In this document: piece by piece, positions 14,425 to 39,440 of the stretch
How positions within the stretch are numbered: the stretch's first letter is position 1
Layout of the letters: the number at the start of each line of letters is the position of its first letter
From: Elephas maximus indicus
Lineage: Eukaryota > Chordata > Mammalia > Proboscidea > Elephantidae
Length of the DNA stretch: 64,000 bases
Direction of reading: 5' to 3'
NCBI RefSeq assembly: GCF_024166365.1
Contig: NC_064822.1
Location: 108,806,823 to 108,870,822 of the forward strand
Made by a program: the position numbers and the translations under genes
The notes under the pieces: generated by a model
Seen by the model: only the letters and a program-made list of their open reading frames with translations
What the model was told of the DNA's origin: nothing
Databases searched by the model: none

Positions 14425-14855
14425 AGAAACAACCCAAGAGTCCATCAATAGATGAACAGATAAACAAAATGTGGTATATTCACACAGCCATGAAGAGAAA
14501 TGAACTTCTGATACATGCTATGGCATGAATGAACCTTGAAAACATACTAAGTGAAATCAGTCAAACACAAAAGGATAAATGTTGTTTATGATCGCACTTA
14601 CATGAAATAACTAGCATAGGCAAGTACATAAAGATGAGAGTTTATTAGTGGTTACTGGTGACAGGTGGAAGGGGTTAACTGGAAAAGTATTAAGGAGTAA
14701 TGAGTTTAAGAGTGATGAAAAATTTGGAAACAGATTGTGGTGATGATCACACAACATGAAGGTAATTAATGTCACTGAACTGTGTAAAAATGGCTACATT
14801 GGTGAATGGTTTGATACATTTACTACAATAAAAATTTTAAAAATTTATAGGTAGA
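14425..14855 (+). repeat. Old L1 3' end
   Basis: 'aagagtccatcaatagatga', 'gccatgaagagaaatgaact', 'acatgctatggcatgaatga' and the terminal 'aataaaaattttaaaaa' match the sense L1M 3' end. It lies in the spacer between the two convergent genes MYG1 and AAAS. Confidence 0.75.
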
Positions 14856-14949
14856 CCAAATTGATTTAAAAAAGTGGCTAAAAAGGGACAGAGCCAGGAT
14901 CTTGACCCAAAAACCATGCTTTTAAAAATTTCCTCCATTACACCCTATT

Positions 14950-15148
14950 GCGGAGCCCCTGGGTAGCCCAAATGATTAAGAACTCAACTATGAGTGGAAA
15001 CCTTGTTCAAACCCACCCAGAGGCACCTTGGGAGACAGGTCTGGCAGTCAGCTTCTGAAAGTCACAACCTCGAAAACCCTATGGAGCAGTACTCTGCACA
15101 TACGGAGTCTCCATGAGTCGAAGCTGACGGCAACTAACATAAAAAAAT
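14950..15148 (+). repeat. AfroSINE (plus orientation, older subfamily)
   Basis: Head 'gagcccctgggtagcccaaa', middle 'ccagaggcaccttgggagac', tail 'ggagtctccatgagtcgaag' then 'ctgacggcaactaacataaa'. It ends about 60 bases from the AAAS poly(A) signal. Confidence 0.8.
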
Positions 15149-15208
15149 AGCCACTGCCAACTCCCTGAAAACACAGAGGTCTGGTAATTGAATGAAAAAC
15201 AATGAAAG

Positions 15209-15212
15209 TTTA

Positions 15213-15214
<2 letters not shown>
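15209..15214 (-). terminator. AAAS: AAAS poly(A) signal, overlapping the stop codon
   Basis: On the minus strand the end reads CCC TAA TAA AC: AATAAA (15214 to 15209) starts at the second base of the stop TAA (15215-15213). The implied 3' UTR is only about 15-30 bases. Confidence 0.9.
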
Positions 15215-28095
<12,881 letters not shown>

Positions 28096-28437
28096 GTTAA
28101 AGGGACTAAGCAGCTCTTTTCCTGTCAGACTGCTGTTTTTCCCAGGTCCGAACTCCCCAACACGTTCTCCCACTCTCTCAGCTCTCGGAAAACCCAAAAT
28201 AAACCACGTTAGGGAAATATCGAATTAAACCTTCCCAGGCCTGTGGATCTCCCAGAGGAAAATACAGGCAGCTGGCTGAAAAGCTGAAGGAAAAGCCTCC
28301 GGAAGGGAAGCCAAAGGGGAAACCTTGGGAGAGACAGTGCTGCCCCTGCAGGAATCCAGGGCCCACAGGGTTAGGTGTCCTGGAAGGGAAAGTGGGAATA
28401 AGTGGAAAACAGCAACATTTCCGGGGTACTTATTACG

Positions 28438-28515
28438 ATGTTGTTGTTAGTTGCCATCAGTCAGCTCCGACTGATAGCGACCTTATGTATAACAGAACAA
28501 AGCGTTGCGCAAAAC
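28438..28515 (-). repeat. RTE-type LINE/SINE 3' tail
   Basis: The complement reads 'gttctgttatacataaggtc' followed by 'gctatcagtcggagctgac', the same tail as the RTE end at 52.98-53.04 kb. Confidence 0.65.
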
Positions 28516-29204
28516 GTCTAGTGCTGTACCATCCTATTATGATAAGGCTTAGTTTGAGAGTATATAATCCTTACAGCAATTCATGAGGTGGGTACTATTA
28601 TTATATCACCATGAGGACACTGAAGCACAGAGAGATTGGAACTAGAAATACCAAATCGAGGCATTCCGGCTTCAGAGTAAAAGGTTGGTTTTATTCTAAC
28701 TCCAAAGATGGAACTAGAACTACAGTCTAATGGAGAAACAGGGCTCTTATTCCTACACCTGTGTGATTTTGGAAGCACTGAATTCTCTCAGTTGCCTTGT
28801 TTGCAAAGTATCCTAATTATTTCACATACAACATAAAGAAAGTGAAACCATTTAATACAAATTGTAAAGTGCTCAGCAGAAGTCAGAGATGATTAGCCGT
28901 AACCCTGTCATTAACTAGGTGACCTTGGGCATTGGTTCATTACTTTAACAAATGTTAATGAGCATGTTAAGGACCATATTAAGGATCATGTTCTGGGGAC
29001 ACAGAATGTGTAAGGCTTAGTACCCACTCCCAAGAGCTAGGGGTATTCTAGTTCCAGCTTTCTTGGATTCTGTGTCAACCCCTCCTTTCTGCCCCCACCC
29101 CCCCCATTCTCACCAAGAGAGTCATTCCTGGGTCAGAAAGAAAGGGCTCCAGGAGCCCCCTCTGAAAATGCACTTCACCTGAGGGAAGGCCCAGTGAGTT
29201 ACCT

Positions 29205-29370
29205 CTAATATTGTACTTCTCAAATATTAATGAACATATGAATCACCTGAATATTTTTTTAAATGAAGATTCTGGGGTGAATTCAGAGTCTGCATTTCCA
29301 AAAAGCCCACATGTGATACTGCACAGACAACACTTTTGAGGAGCAAGGCTCCAACCATTTCCCAGTTTAA
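29205..29370. repeat. MER5A-like DNA-transposon relic
   Basis: 'tgaatcacctgaatattttt', 'gaagattctggggtgaattc' and 'gagtctgcatttcc' follow the MER5A order. Confidence 0.6.
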
Positions 29371-29379
29371 AAAAAAAAA

Positions 29380-29531
29380 ATACTGCCTTTGAGTCAATTC
29401 CGACTCAGTGACCCTATAGGACAGAGTAGAACTGCCCCACAGGGCTTCCAAGGAGCAGACGCCGGATTTGAACTGCCAAACCTTTTGGTTAGCAGCCCTA
29501 GCGCCTAACCACTGCACCACCAGGGCTCCCA
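29380..29531 (-). repeat. AfroSINE
   Basis: Minus-oriented copy with an oligo-T(A) tail at 29369-29380 and head 'ctgcaccaccagggctccc'. Confidence 0.85.
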
Positions 29532-29999
29532 TTTTCATTAGCCCCCTATAATTTGCCAAATTGGTTCACTGTCACCTGGAAGTTACAGAAAGGTTAAAGG
29601 CCATAGACGGGGTAGTTTGGGGAATCTGGCTAGCAAAGCTCTAGTTGAGAAGAGAGTATGAGCAGACTTGAAGGAAAGGGACTCGACGATTCTGACAGAT
29701 TGATGGACAGCTCTGAGGACCCACTGATAAAGTTCTTGTTTATACCTTTATCGTGGCACCATCCAACCCCAGACATCCCAAGAAATAAATCACTCCCGCC
29801 TGCAACTTTTACCACCATTCGATGAAGCCTTGATTCTCAGCCTTAAGAGGTTACGTTATAATTACTGCTTAGGTGCCTCTCACCCTGTAATGTGAACTGG
29901 AAAGGAGAAAAGAGATGTACATTCATACCCACCCCACCCCTACCCGGGCCTGGCACAAGACCTCCCCTCCCCGCCCCCTATACTGCTTATTTAACGCTT

Positions 30000-31260
30000 G
30001 CTGAACGGTTTTTACAATTTGCAAGTGGGCCTAGCGCGCAGTTCAGGCCTAGTGCGCTCCTCACTAACTTCACCAGGGGGCGCGGCGGCCACGGAGACAC
30101 CAAGAGTGTGCGGGGCTGAGAGCGCTTTCCCCGCGGTCTCCACCCGGGCCACTCCCTACGACCTGGGCGGGAAACCCAGACTTCTAAAAGGGCCCCCACT
30201 TTGGGAGGCCGGAGGCATCGCCAGAGCCTGGGTGCTTGGAGCTCGGCCCGCGCCCCTTCCCTGGCCCGCTGAAAGCCGGGCGCCCCGGCCCAGGGCCGGT
30301 AACCAAGCGCACATGGCCCGCCCGGCCCTGTTTGTCCTGGCAGCGCGCCGCCGCTATTTGAGGCGGTTTTTATCTCCCAGAAACCAGAAAAACCCCAAGT
30401 GGAGTCTAGGAAAGATGAAAGGGGCCGGGGAGGGGAGGACCACGAGGCTGCGGCGGGCAGGAGCTGGCACCGGACAGACGGGGACCGGGAGGCGAAAGGG
30501 CCAGGCCCTGGGGGGTCCCGAGGAGTCTGCTTTGCCGGGTGGGGGCGGGAGCCCAGGGTTCCACTTAGGGCTTTCCCTCTCAGACCATCTCTAAGGCGAC
30601 CCCCGCCTTTTATCCTTCCCACCCCCTTTCCCAGCTTCCCTTCCTCCACAGCCCCCAGCCCACTAAAGAAGAACTCGGAACTCGGATTTCTCCAAAGCGA
30701 CTTTGAAGCTGCGCGCCCCGCCCGAGGGCAGGAGATTTCACACCTGGGCGGGGCGGGAGTGGCCGCGGGGTAAAGAGGGGACTAGTAACCGAAGAGATTC
30801 TAGCCGGCATTCTCGGACTCCCAGACCTCCTCCCACCCGTTCCAGCCAAGCCAGCGTCTCTCCGGTCCCGGCGAAGTGGACCATCCGACCCGAGGCGCCG
30901 CCCGGCGTCGAGCCCAGGCCGGGGGTGGGAAGGAGAGCGGCCTGTGAGCCCCCCTCAGCCCAGCGGGGGAGTCCTGGGGGGCGGGGGCCGTACAAAGCCC
31001 TATTGTGGCTTAGGGATGGCCGCCACAGAGTGGCTTTTGTTCCTCCACTAACTCCGTGTCGGGCACGACTGATTGCAGGCCCCGGGCAGGGGGCGGGTTA
31101 CGTGCCAGGCCGGGTCCGCCCGCCGGGAGCCGGATCGCAGCGGGGCTGGGACCACACAATAGTCCGCGCTCGGACGCCGGTGCCCGCGCTCCGGCCAGGT
31201 CACTGCCCCGAGCAAGATCGGTTGGTGCAGTGTTTTAAGAAGGAAAAAACCACTCTGTGC
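30000..31260. promoter_or_regulatory. Orphan CpG island between AAAS and SP7
   Basis: About 1.25 kb of GC-rich, CpG-rich DNA lies between the AAAS promoter (28 kb) and the end of the SP7 3' UTR (about 31.46 kb). Long ORFs occur on both strands (minus 29987-30649, plus 30703-31401), but each is Pro/Gly/Arg-rich, they overlap other frames and have no recognisable domain, so they look like GC artefacts. A YY1-type GATGGCCGCC is at 31015-31024 and a CTCF-like site at 30070-30083. It may be the promoter of an unannotated non-coding transcript. Confidence 0.6.
30070..30083 (+). promoter_or_regulatory. CTCF-like motif
   Basis: TCACCAGGGGGCGC differs from the CTCF core CCACCAGGGGGCGC by one base. 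Plus orientation. Confidence 0.55.
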
Positions 31261-31480
31261 CCCCACCTTCCCAACTGCGCAGAGGGCACCGGGCAGTCAG
31301 ATGAACTCAGCAGGAGGGCCTGGCCTACGAAATATTTTACAGAGGGCATAAATTGCAAACGTGCACAATGGAATGCCCACGGGGACTCCCCAGTTTGCTA
31401 AGGAAAAAATCCTGTAGCCCACCCTTTGCCATTCGTCTTCTCCTTTTCTCACCAGTACGATATTTCAAATCAGATTTTTA

Positions 31481-31486
31481 TTTATT
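31481..31486 (-). terminator. SP7: Candidate SP7 poly(A) signal
   Basis: The plus strand reads tttatt, which is AATAAA on the gene strand, within an AT-rich patch. It is the only AATAAA I noticed on the minus strand between 31.4 and 33.1 kb. Confidence 0.6.
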
Positions 31487-32577
31487 AAATTTTTTAAAAA
31501 AGACTCCATGAGGGCATGGTCCCTTTCCTTTCACAATATGACCCACTCCCCAAGCTCCAGAGGCTTTAACCCTTTAACTTGGGGCTTGAGGGAGCAGGGA
31601 TGGGAAAAGGAGGATCCAAAGTCACAGGAAAAGTATTCAAAGGCACGAAGCGGCTTTAAAAGTCACTGGAGGTGGAGTTGGGAGCATCAGAAGTCCTAGG
31701 TAGGGGGCCTGTGGACACACCCCTAAATCAGCTTTGGGGACCTATGCCCTCCTAGCTCGATAATTTCTTCCTTCTCATGGTTTTTAGGCACCAGGCCTAA
31801 TACAGTGCCTTACTCATAGTAGGCACTCAATAAATGCTTGATCTATTTGAATCTGATCCCAGAGAAAGCTTCCCCACCCATTCAGGAGAGACACCTCCAA
31901 ATCAATGTCCTCCTCCTGTTAGGTGGGTTTTCCCAAGAAAGCATGTCTAAAATGGTAGCCTCAAACTCTCCATAACCATGGCAACAGGGGATTAGCCTGA
32001 TGGGGTCATGGTGTCTGAGAAGCAGTGGGAAGAACCTGCTCTGGGGTCAAGGGAGCTGGGGTACATTCCAGTCCTTCTCCCTTCCATAGGATTTGAGGTT
32101 TCACAGCTTCTGGCTGGGGCTGGGGATACTAGGGATTCCCAAATTGAGAGATATCCCCGTTAACTCTTTAACATACATCTAGCTAACCAACCCTACTAGC
32201 AGAGACTCCGTTAAAAGAGAAACGTCATTAACTGAGACCCTGATTATAGGAATTCTATTAACAAGATCTCCACTAACACTTCATTTACACAGAGATGCAT
32301 TTGGCTAGAATTGCCTTAGCAGAAACGGACCCCTTTCCCTCCCCAGTTCACTCTACCTGACCTGTCATCATAACTTAGATAAATAGAATTATTATTATTA
32401 TTATTCATTATTCTTGGTACATAGGGGTTAAATACACAGGCCTGGGGGCAGCCTCCCTGACCCTGGGGTCACCCCATCTTTGGGATCAGATCCCCGCTGG
32501 TCTGCCCCCATCTTGGCACCCTGCTTTCTGCCAGGTCACTAACCCCAGTCCCCCTAATCCTGGTCCCTAATGAAGGG

Positions 32578-32591
32578 CCACCAGGGGGCAA
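32578..32591 (+). promoter_or_regulatory. CTCF-like motif (strong)
   Basis: CCACCAGGGGGCAA preceded by GGG. An excellent match to the CTCF core on the plus strand, within the SP7 3' UTR. Confidence 0.65.
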
Positions 32592-33108
32592 TAAATTATC
32601 ATCATTATTATCATTGTGTTTACAGAAAGGAAGAAAGCTCTGGAGAGTGGAAAGCAGTGGAGTAAGAAGTTGGGGAGACAAGCCTAGAAGCTGAGGAACA
32701 GAGATAAATAAGCTTGGAGAGCAGAAGAGATGCATGTCAAAGAGTTAGTGAGATGGAGAGATAAAGAGCTGGGAGCCCAGTTGGAAGGAAAGTGAAGTGG
32801 TATAGCAAGAACAGGGAGAGAGAACCTGTGGGCCAGAATGAGGGAAGAGCTTAGGAAGCCAGAGTGCAGGAACCAGGCACAAGGTGAGGGCCTGGGATGA
32901 GAGTTTGCTGAAAGCCAGGATTATAGTGAAGGGAGGAGATGAGATGAGGAAGCGTGCAGGGAATACTCAGGCCCGGAATGACCAGGAGAGAGATGGAGAA
33001 AACCCCAAGGGGCAGCATGCATGGGACAAAGGGGTGAGGGGCAAGCAGTGGCCCAGGAGCCAGGAGAGGCTGGCAGAACAGCCCTGAGGTGGAGACCCTC
33101 CACCCAGC

Positions 33109-36100
33109 TCAGATCTCCAGCAGGTTGCTCTGCTCAGGGCTGCCTCCAGGGGCTTTCTCTGGGGGTGCAGGTGAGGTGGAAGGTCTGGGGGTCTGACTGG
33201 CCTCCTCTTCCCCCGTGCTGCGGGTCTCCCCCAGCTCCTTGGGGCCGTTGGGAGGGGGCCCAGGGCCTGGCTCGCCGTGGGTGCGCTGATGTTTGCTCAG
33301 GTGGTCACTTCGGGTAAAGCGCTTAGAGCAGAGCAAGCAGGTGAACTTCTTCTCTCTGGTGTGAGTGCGTACATGGCGCTCCAGCTCATCTGAACGGGTG
33401 AACCTCTTGCCGCAGAAGAGCCAGTTGCAGACGAAGGGCCTCTCACCCGTGTGCCAGCGCAAGTGGGCCTTCAGGTGTGAGGCCTTGCCGTACACTTTGC
33501 CGCAACCGGGAATGTGGCAACTGTGGATGGGCTTCTTCCGCAGCCCGGCTGCAGCTGCCCCCAGGCGCTCTAACTCTTGGCAATTGGGGCAGTCACAAGA
33601 GGAGCGCCCCGCCCCACTGCTCCCATATCCACCACTGCCCCCGGTGCCTGCACCCCTCGGGGGTTTGGCGCCACCACTCCCCTCCAACTGCCCACTATTG
33701 CCCACTGCCTTGGGTTTATAGACATCTTGAGGCAGGACATGCTGAGGCCCTGGTTGTAGGAGGTGGGGAGCTGGGTATGGGGCTGGATTAAGGGGGGCAA
33801 AGTCAGATGGGTAGGTGGGCAGCTGGGGGTTAAGTGGAGGCTGAGCAGGGCCTGTGGGCAGTGTCCCTTGCAGCCCATCACCCTGGCCCTGACCACCACC
33901 AAGCCAGTTGCCCCCAGGATGCATGTCCCACCAAGGGGTGGGAGCATTGCCTGGGCCTGGTGAGATGCCTGCATGGATGCCCGCCTTGTACCAGGAGCCA
34001 TAGGGATGTGCCATGTCCAGGGAGGTGTAGACACTGGGCAGGCAGTCAGAAGAGCTGTGCCCTTTGGGCACTAGTAGCCCAGGGTCCTGTGTGCCCGTAG
34101 GCCCAGGAAATGAATGGGAAAAGGGAGGGTAGTCATTTGCATAGCCCGAGGTGGGTGCTGGAGGACTGCCAGCAGGTGAGAGGAGCCCATTGGTGCTTGA
34201 AAAGGGGGCTGGGTAGGCATCCCCCATGGTTTTTGGGGCTGAAAGGTCACTGCCCACAGTGTATGGCTTCTTTGCTCCTACTTTGCCCAGTGTCGTTGAG
34301 TCCCGGAGAGGGCTGGAGCCACCAAATTTGCTGCACGCTGCCGTCAGCATGGCCAGGGGGCTGGAGCCATAGTGAGCTTCCTCCTGTGGGGAGAAGGGAG
34401 CACTGCTTAGAGGGAGAGGAGAGATGCAGAATGAAGGGCAAAGCTCTGGGGCTGAGCCTTGGACACATGAAGAACAAAATAGAGGGGCCAGGGAAGAATT
34501 GACAGTCAGGGGAATTAGAGGTAAGAGGGGTCAGTGAGGACCAGGGTCACAGTCAGGATGGAGTCATGGAAGGAGAGCAGAGGCCCAATTCTGCAACCCA
34601 GTAGTCCACTCCAGGAGGCATGAAGCAGAGATCATTGTGGGGTTACTAGGGGTGTGCACGGGGCCTCCCAGGAACAGGAGACTGTTCTTAAATAGCTATG
34701 AGAAGAGCTGGAAAAGAGGCAGTATCTGGGTGAGGTAAGAATTAGAGATCCCGACTTCTGGAAGAGGTCATGGGCAGGGGCTTGGAGAGGAAAGTTGACG
34801 CTTGAAGAGCAGCATGAAGTGAAAGTAATCTATTAGGGGACTGGAGTTTGCCCCCATTCCAGGTCTTTCTGATCTCATGCCATATTCCACTTCCTGTCTC
34901 TGCTTCAGCCCCTGATTAAGGCAGTGGCCTGGTCTCCCTGAGGTCAGTCCTCATGTCCCTGGTAAGGAATCTCTTGGCAGGAACGCTGGGGCAATGGCAG
35001 AGACACTGGGACATTGAGAGGGAACAGGGCTGCCGCCAAACCAGGACTGTGGCTGAGGCAAGAATGTCTTTTAAGCGGGCAGTGGGCATCTCCTGCTTTG
35101 TGGCGCCAGCTGGTACCCCTTTGGGAGGGTGGGAAGAGCTTGATGCCCTCAGACCCCTCCAAGGCTCACAGCTGGTTAACAGTTACATTCCTCCATACCT
35201 CGGTGTTCCCTAATATGCAGTCCGCAAAGTTGGTCTTTCTTCACCCTTCTAGCACAGTGAGCAAGAGAAAGTATGTATATGTGGAGCATAGGGTCTCTTA
35301 GAAACACAAAGGTATTGTCTTAATTCTAACTTTGCTGCTGCTACCAGGCAAGAGGTGGGACAAAGAGCAATCAAGATCACACTACTTAAGAGCTCATGGT
35401 GCCCTCCCTGGGTCAGCCTCAGGACCTCCCTGGAGGAGATGCCCTCCAGAACTCCTGGCATAGATAGGCATTCATTATAGAGAATTCCCCCAAAAAGTAT
35501 GCCCCCCAAAGCTGACCTTGCGCAGTTCTCTGGTTTAAAAAAAAAAAAAACAACACACCCGTTGCCATTGAGTTGATTCTGGCTCATGTTGACCCCATGC
35601 GTTACAGAGTAGAACTGAGCTCCATAGGGTTTTCTTGGCTGTGATCTTTACAGTAGCAAATTGCCAGGCCTTTTTTTCATGAGCGCCACTTTCTTCCATG
35701 GGTTCAAATCACCAACCTCCCAATTAGTAGTCAAGTGCAAACCCTTTGCACCACCCAGGAGCCTTGCCTGGTGCCTTCCCAGTGAGGCTGAGAAAGAACC
35801 CAATAATCCAGGATTCCCAGCTCCTCCCTGGTGGCCCCTAGCTTTGGGGATGAGCATGTGTGTAATTTCAATCCTGGAGGTGTGTCTGGGGTCTTAAGGT
35901 TGCAGTGAGGGGTGTGTGCACTGCTCCACAAGTGCAAATCTGCTGCCCGCCCCCCCCCCATTACCTCTCTTTGAGGTCCTGCTGGCTCCATGAGTTCCTA
36001 AATTTGAGATGCCAAAAGCCTCTTCAAATCTGGCCACAATAAACCCCTAGGGTCCCTCCCAATCAGAGTTTCCCTGGAGCCTCTAATCTTCCAGGCAGAG

Positions 36101-39100
36101 GGTGGGTTAAGGCAGGGTAGCTGATGGGGCAGGAGTCAAATCCTAGCAGAAAGACATAGAAACATGGAGTTCGAATAAGAGAGGCAGAGACCCAGAGACA
36201 TGGCCAGGAAAGGTCCCTGTGCAGCGTAAAGGACTGACATAAAAACCTCATGGGGAGGGGGAATGGGGGAACAGAGAGAGAAAGCTGGCATTAAAAGACT
36301 GAAATGGGAGGGACCCAAAACAGCAGAAAGGTAAAAAAGATAAAAGGGAGAGAGAGAGGAAAGCAGAATAAACAAAGAAGAAGAGGTGACAGAAGAGACT
36401 GGCACAGGAAAGCTAAGGAAAACAGAGAAGATGGGAAGGGGGGGAATAGGAAGGGAAGAGAGAGGAAAAAGGCTAACTTCCTACCTAAGAGAAAATCACC
36501 CTGGTGTTAGTCCCCAGAAAACCCCCAGACCAGGCCACTCCTCCCTCCTTCTCCCCCTGACCACCCCCTCCTCCTCTGCCCAGCCCAGCCCGGCTCCGGC
36601 TCCGTTGGTTTCCCTGCGGTCGGTTTATTTTTAAAAACGCCGACGCGGTCCCCCCGCCCGGCCCTCACACTGTGGCCACAAGGGCCTCAGCCAAGCCCAG
36701 GGACCCCACCCAGCTGTGGGGAGCTGAGGAGAGAAGGAGGGGTGAAAGAACACAGCCAGCCCCAGGCTAACAAGGGACCCCAGCCCTGGGAAGGGAGGCC
36801 CTCAGGACCCTTGAGGGCAGGGAAGAGGAAGCAAGGCACTGGACCCAACCTTCAGGCTGTTGTGGAGGCCAAGAGCTGGGCACCAGGCTAAGTTTCACCA
36901 CAGCCTCAGTTTTCTTCTCTTGCTGATTGCTCTCGCCTGAGAATTGGGCAGGAGGTCCTGGTTAAGCATTCCGAGTGTGCTCTCCCATACCTGATCAAAT
37001 GTTTTATCTTTCCAGGGCCCAGGAGGCCAGCCTTCCAGTTGTTTCCCCCCACCACCTCCACCCCATTAACAATTTTTTTTTTTTTTTTTTAATGTTTAAA
37101 GTACTGAAGGGGGAGTCTCTGGAGAAAGAAAAGATAGGAAGCTAAGAGATCCAGATATGAAGTAGAGGAAGGGGATCCCCTCTTTCCGGGGAGTCTTGGT
37201 GCCCAGCCCGACCTCCCACTGGAAAGGCTTTCTGTACATCTGAGGGCTGACGGGCCATGGACTCTGGGGACCCAAGGCCCCAGTTTTCAGATCTCATCTT
37301 TCTCAGCCCCCTCTCAAGTTTCTTAGTTTTACCAGCTTCCCAATTCTCCTGTCCCACCCAGCTCCCCACTTCTCCCTCCTCCCTGTTCCTCGCTGTCTTG
37401 CCCAGCTCAGGTGAGACTCCCATCAAGCAGGAACTGCTCCCTTTTCTGAACCCTAAGTTCTTCCCACTGCCAGAGATCCTGCCCATACCAGGCAGAGGGA
37501 TTCCTGTTGGTGGTAGTAGAAGTGGCTAAGGGCCCAGGTCACCAAAAGATAGATGAAAGAGGTGGAGGGACTGGAGTATCTTTGTGTTGGGGGCATCTCT
37601 GGCTCACAGGGAGTGAGGGAACATGCAAACCCAGTTTCCTCCACACACTCCTCTTGCCCAGTGCTATCCCCATTCCATGTCTTTCCTGCAGGTTCCTGGG
37701 CCAGCCCCTCCCCCAGGCACCAGTGCCACGTTGGCAACTCTGGCATGATGCCCACCCCCACTGACACTGCCCCTGCCCTGGATGGACCCAGGATTTCCAT
37801 GCATTTTTTTTTTTATTCCTCTAGCTTCCTCAGGACCACAGTGTTACAATGATGACTTAATATAGAGCTCACTGGGGAGACGGCAGGGTGGGCAATATGC
37901 CCCCATTGCTGCTGGGAGTAGAGTACAATACCTGGAGGCCCCTGACTGAATACACAGCAGTGAAAAGAGCATGGAACCCACCGTATTGGCTTGCATGCCA
38001 TTCCCACAAACTCAGTCACAATCTCACTCTCACAGCCCTATAAATACACCATTCCTCATTAGAGTAGCAGACACTCAGATAGCACAGCTTGCACACATGC
38101 ACACCTGTACTCTCAGGGAACCAACCACATGCAAGTGCATTGGTTTACACTCTAATGCATACGCTCAGGCCGGTGAACATAGACGCTAAAAGACTTTCAT
38201 CCCATCTCAACGCATGCTCTCTCTCACAGGGGGCTAAGTCTGCTTCCTGTTTGGCCCATCGCCCCTAGGACCTGAGCTAGGGTACTGGGAACCAGGGATG
38301 GGAGCTTTAAAGGGGACAAAGAGTGGTAAAGTTTCAAGGCTACTGAAGGGAGCTGGCATTCAGGAATGGCTCTTGGCCCCAAATTTCTGCAGGGGGACCT
38401 AGAAAGCAGGACAGAGATAGAGACAGATAAATAGTCAGCGACCCAGAAGTAGGGAGAACTCAGGACATTAAAACAGACTGGAGTTCCCCATTCCCAGCAG
38501 GATGCTGCCCTCCAGGCCTCCTTCAGCTACGCACTGTGGGACCCCCAGAAACTCTGGTAGTCAGTGATTTCTCAAGGATCCAAACCCTGAACCCTTCTGG
38601 TAGCCCAGTTCCCTCCATCCCCAGTGCCAGAGGCAAGGGATGCTGGGGTCCCAGCCTGGAGGGGAAGTGGCCCAGTCCGCCCTGGAGCCTCCCACTCCCA
38701 AAATAGAGCTGAGTTTGTCTTTGGCTGAAAGCTAAATATTTGTGAGCCGGGCAGGCGGCCTCAGACCCTGTCCCTCCCCTTTGGTTCCCTCTCAGGCCTG
38801 GGCTCAGTTCCCCTGGCCAGCCCCCCCACATGCACAGGACTGCCCTTCTTCCTTCTCTCATAGCCCACCTCCTCTCCTACACACACCAGCCCAGAGGCCC
38901 AGCCCCCTGGCCACATACAGACCAGACGAGATGTTGCTAAGGCTAGGAGTCCCAGCAGACAGCACCCCCAAAGAACTGTATCCAGCTGTCACTCCATGCC
39001 CACCCAACGTGTCCCCTCTGTCCTCTATCTCTGCCCCGTCTGCTACCAACCCATCTATCTCTCACCCCTCTCTCCCCACTCTCCATCTCTTCTCCCTTCT

Positions 39101-39440
39101 TTCTCCATTCCTTTTTCACTCCTCAGAGTTGGACTGTTTGGTTGACACTAGGGTCCATGCCTTCTGACTTACCCTCGCCCTTCACCTGCGTTTGATTGTT
39201 CTCTGATCCCTGGTCTACTGTCTCCTCCCCCTTCTCCTATCCTCTGCTCCTCTTTCCTCTGCTCTCCCTTCCTCTGAACCCTCTCCTCTCTCCTCATCAG
39301 AGGGACCCCTGGAAGTGACAAGCACCACAGCTACTGTCTGTGTGAGTTGGGGGTTGGGTGGGCAGCGATGAGGCATTAAGATTGTTGCTGGTTTCCTGGG
39401 GAAAGGAAGGGGCAGTTACCTCAAGCAGGGAGGACGCCAT
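33109..39440 (-). CDS. SP7: Transcription factor Sp7 / osterix (complete)
   Basis: Sp7 is the zinc-finger factor required for osteoblast differentiation; it acts downstream of RUNX2 in the nucleus. Two coding exons: 39420-39440 encodes MASSLLE and 33109-34383 encodes the remaining 424 residues, giving 431 aa, the human length. Domains: N-terminal Ser/Pro/Gly-rich activation region; a Buttonhead-type [10 protein letters not shown] box just before the fingers; three C2H2 fingers (about residues 294-318, 324-348 and 354-376) with the finger-contact motifs [17 protein letters not shown] and RSDHLSKH; acidic/Pro-rich tail ending NLLEI. The intron (34384-39419) is 5 kb. An internal ATG at 34350 (MLTAACSK) could start the shorter isoform known in human. 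The product appears almost identical to human; I noted one change early (EEAHY for EEVHY). Confidence 0.98.
35553..35764 (-). repeat. AfroSINE, older subfamily
   Basis: Minus-oriented, diverged: 'cgttgccattgagttgattc' to 'ctttgcaccacccaggagcc'. Confidence 0.75.
36585..36690. promoter_or_regulatory. SP7: Candidate intronic SP7 enhancer with RUNX-type motifs
   Basis: A short CpG-rich patch inside an ordinary intron carries TGCGGTC (36615-36621, a RUNX consensus), GGTTTATTTTTAAAAAC (36621-36638, MEF2/FOX-like) and the palindrome TGTGGCCACA (36671-36680, two overlapping TGTGG cores). RUNX2 acts upstream of SP7 in bone. Function is inferred. Confidence 0.4.

Larger units (their letters stand above)
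28100..30000. other. Spacer between AAAS promoter and orphan CpG island
   Basis: Contains an RTE/AfroSINE tail (28438-28515, minus), a MIR (28555-28680), a MER5A relic (29205-29370) and an AfroSINE (29380-29531). 28680-29200 and 29540-30000 hold nothing I recognise. Confidence 0.55.
31460..33108 (-). other. SP7: SP7 3' UTR (inferred)
   Basis: The stretch from the SP7 stop to the minus-strand AATAAA at 31481-31486 is about 1.63 kb, which fits the long SP7 3' UTR known in mammals. It includes an (ATT)n run at 32388-32412, a short MIR 3' piece at 31785-31840 and a CTCF-like motif at 32578-32591. The extent is inferred. Confidence 0.6.
34384..39419. other. SP7 intron, 5.0 kb
   Basis: Contains one AfroSINE (35553-35764), a CpG-rich element with RUNX-type sites (36585-36690), an oligo-T run (37074-37091) and purine-rich tracts (36250-36480). 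The rest is unique-looking sequence with no coding potential I can support. Confidence 0.6.

Noticed and set aside
29987-31401. Long ORFs of 198-232 codons on both strands in the 30-31.4 kb GC-rich block as new protein genes
   Set aside because: They overlap on opposite strands, are Pro/Gly/Arg-rich, have no recognisable domain, and are what high GC content yields by removing stop codons.
33570-34034. A 154-codon minus-strand ORF inside SP7
   Set aside because: Frame-shifted shadow of the conserved SP7 coding exon.
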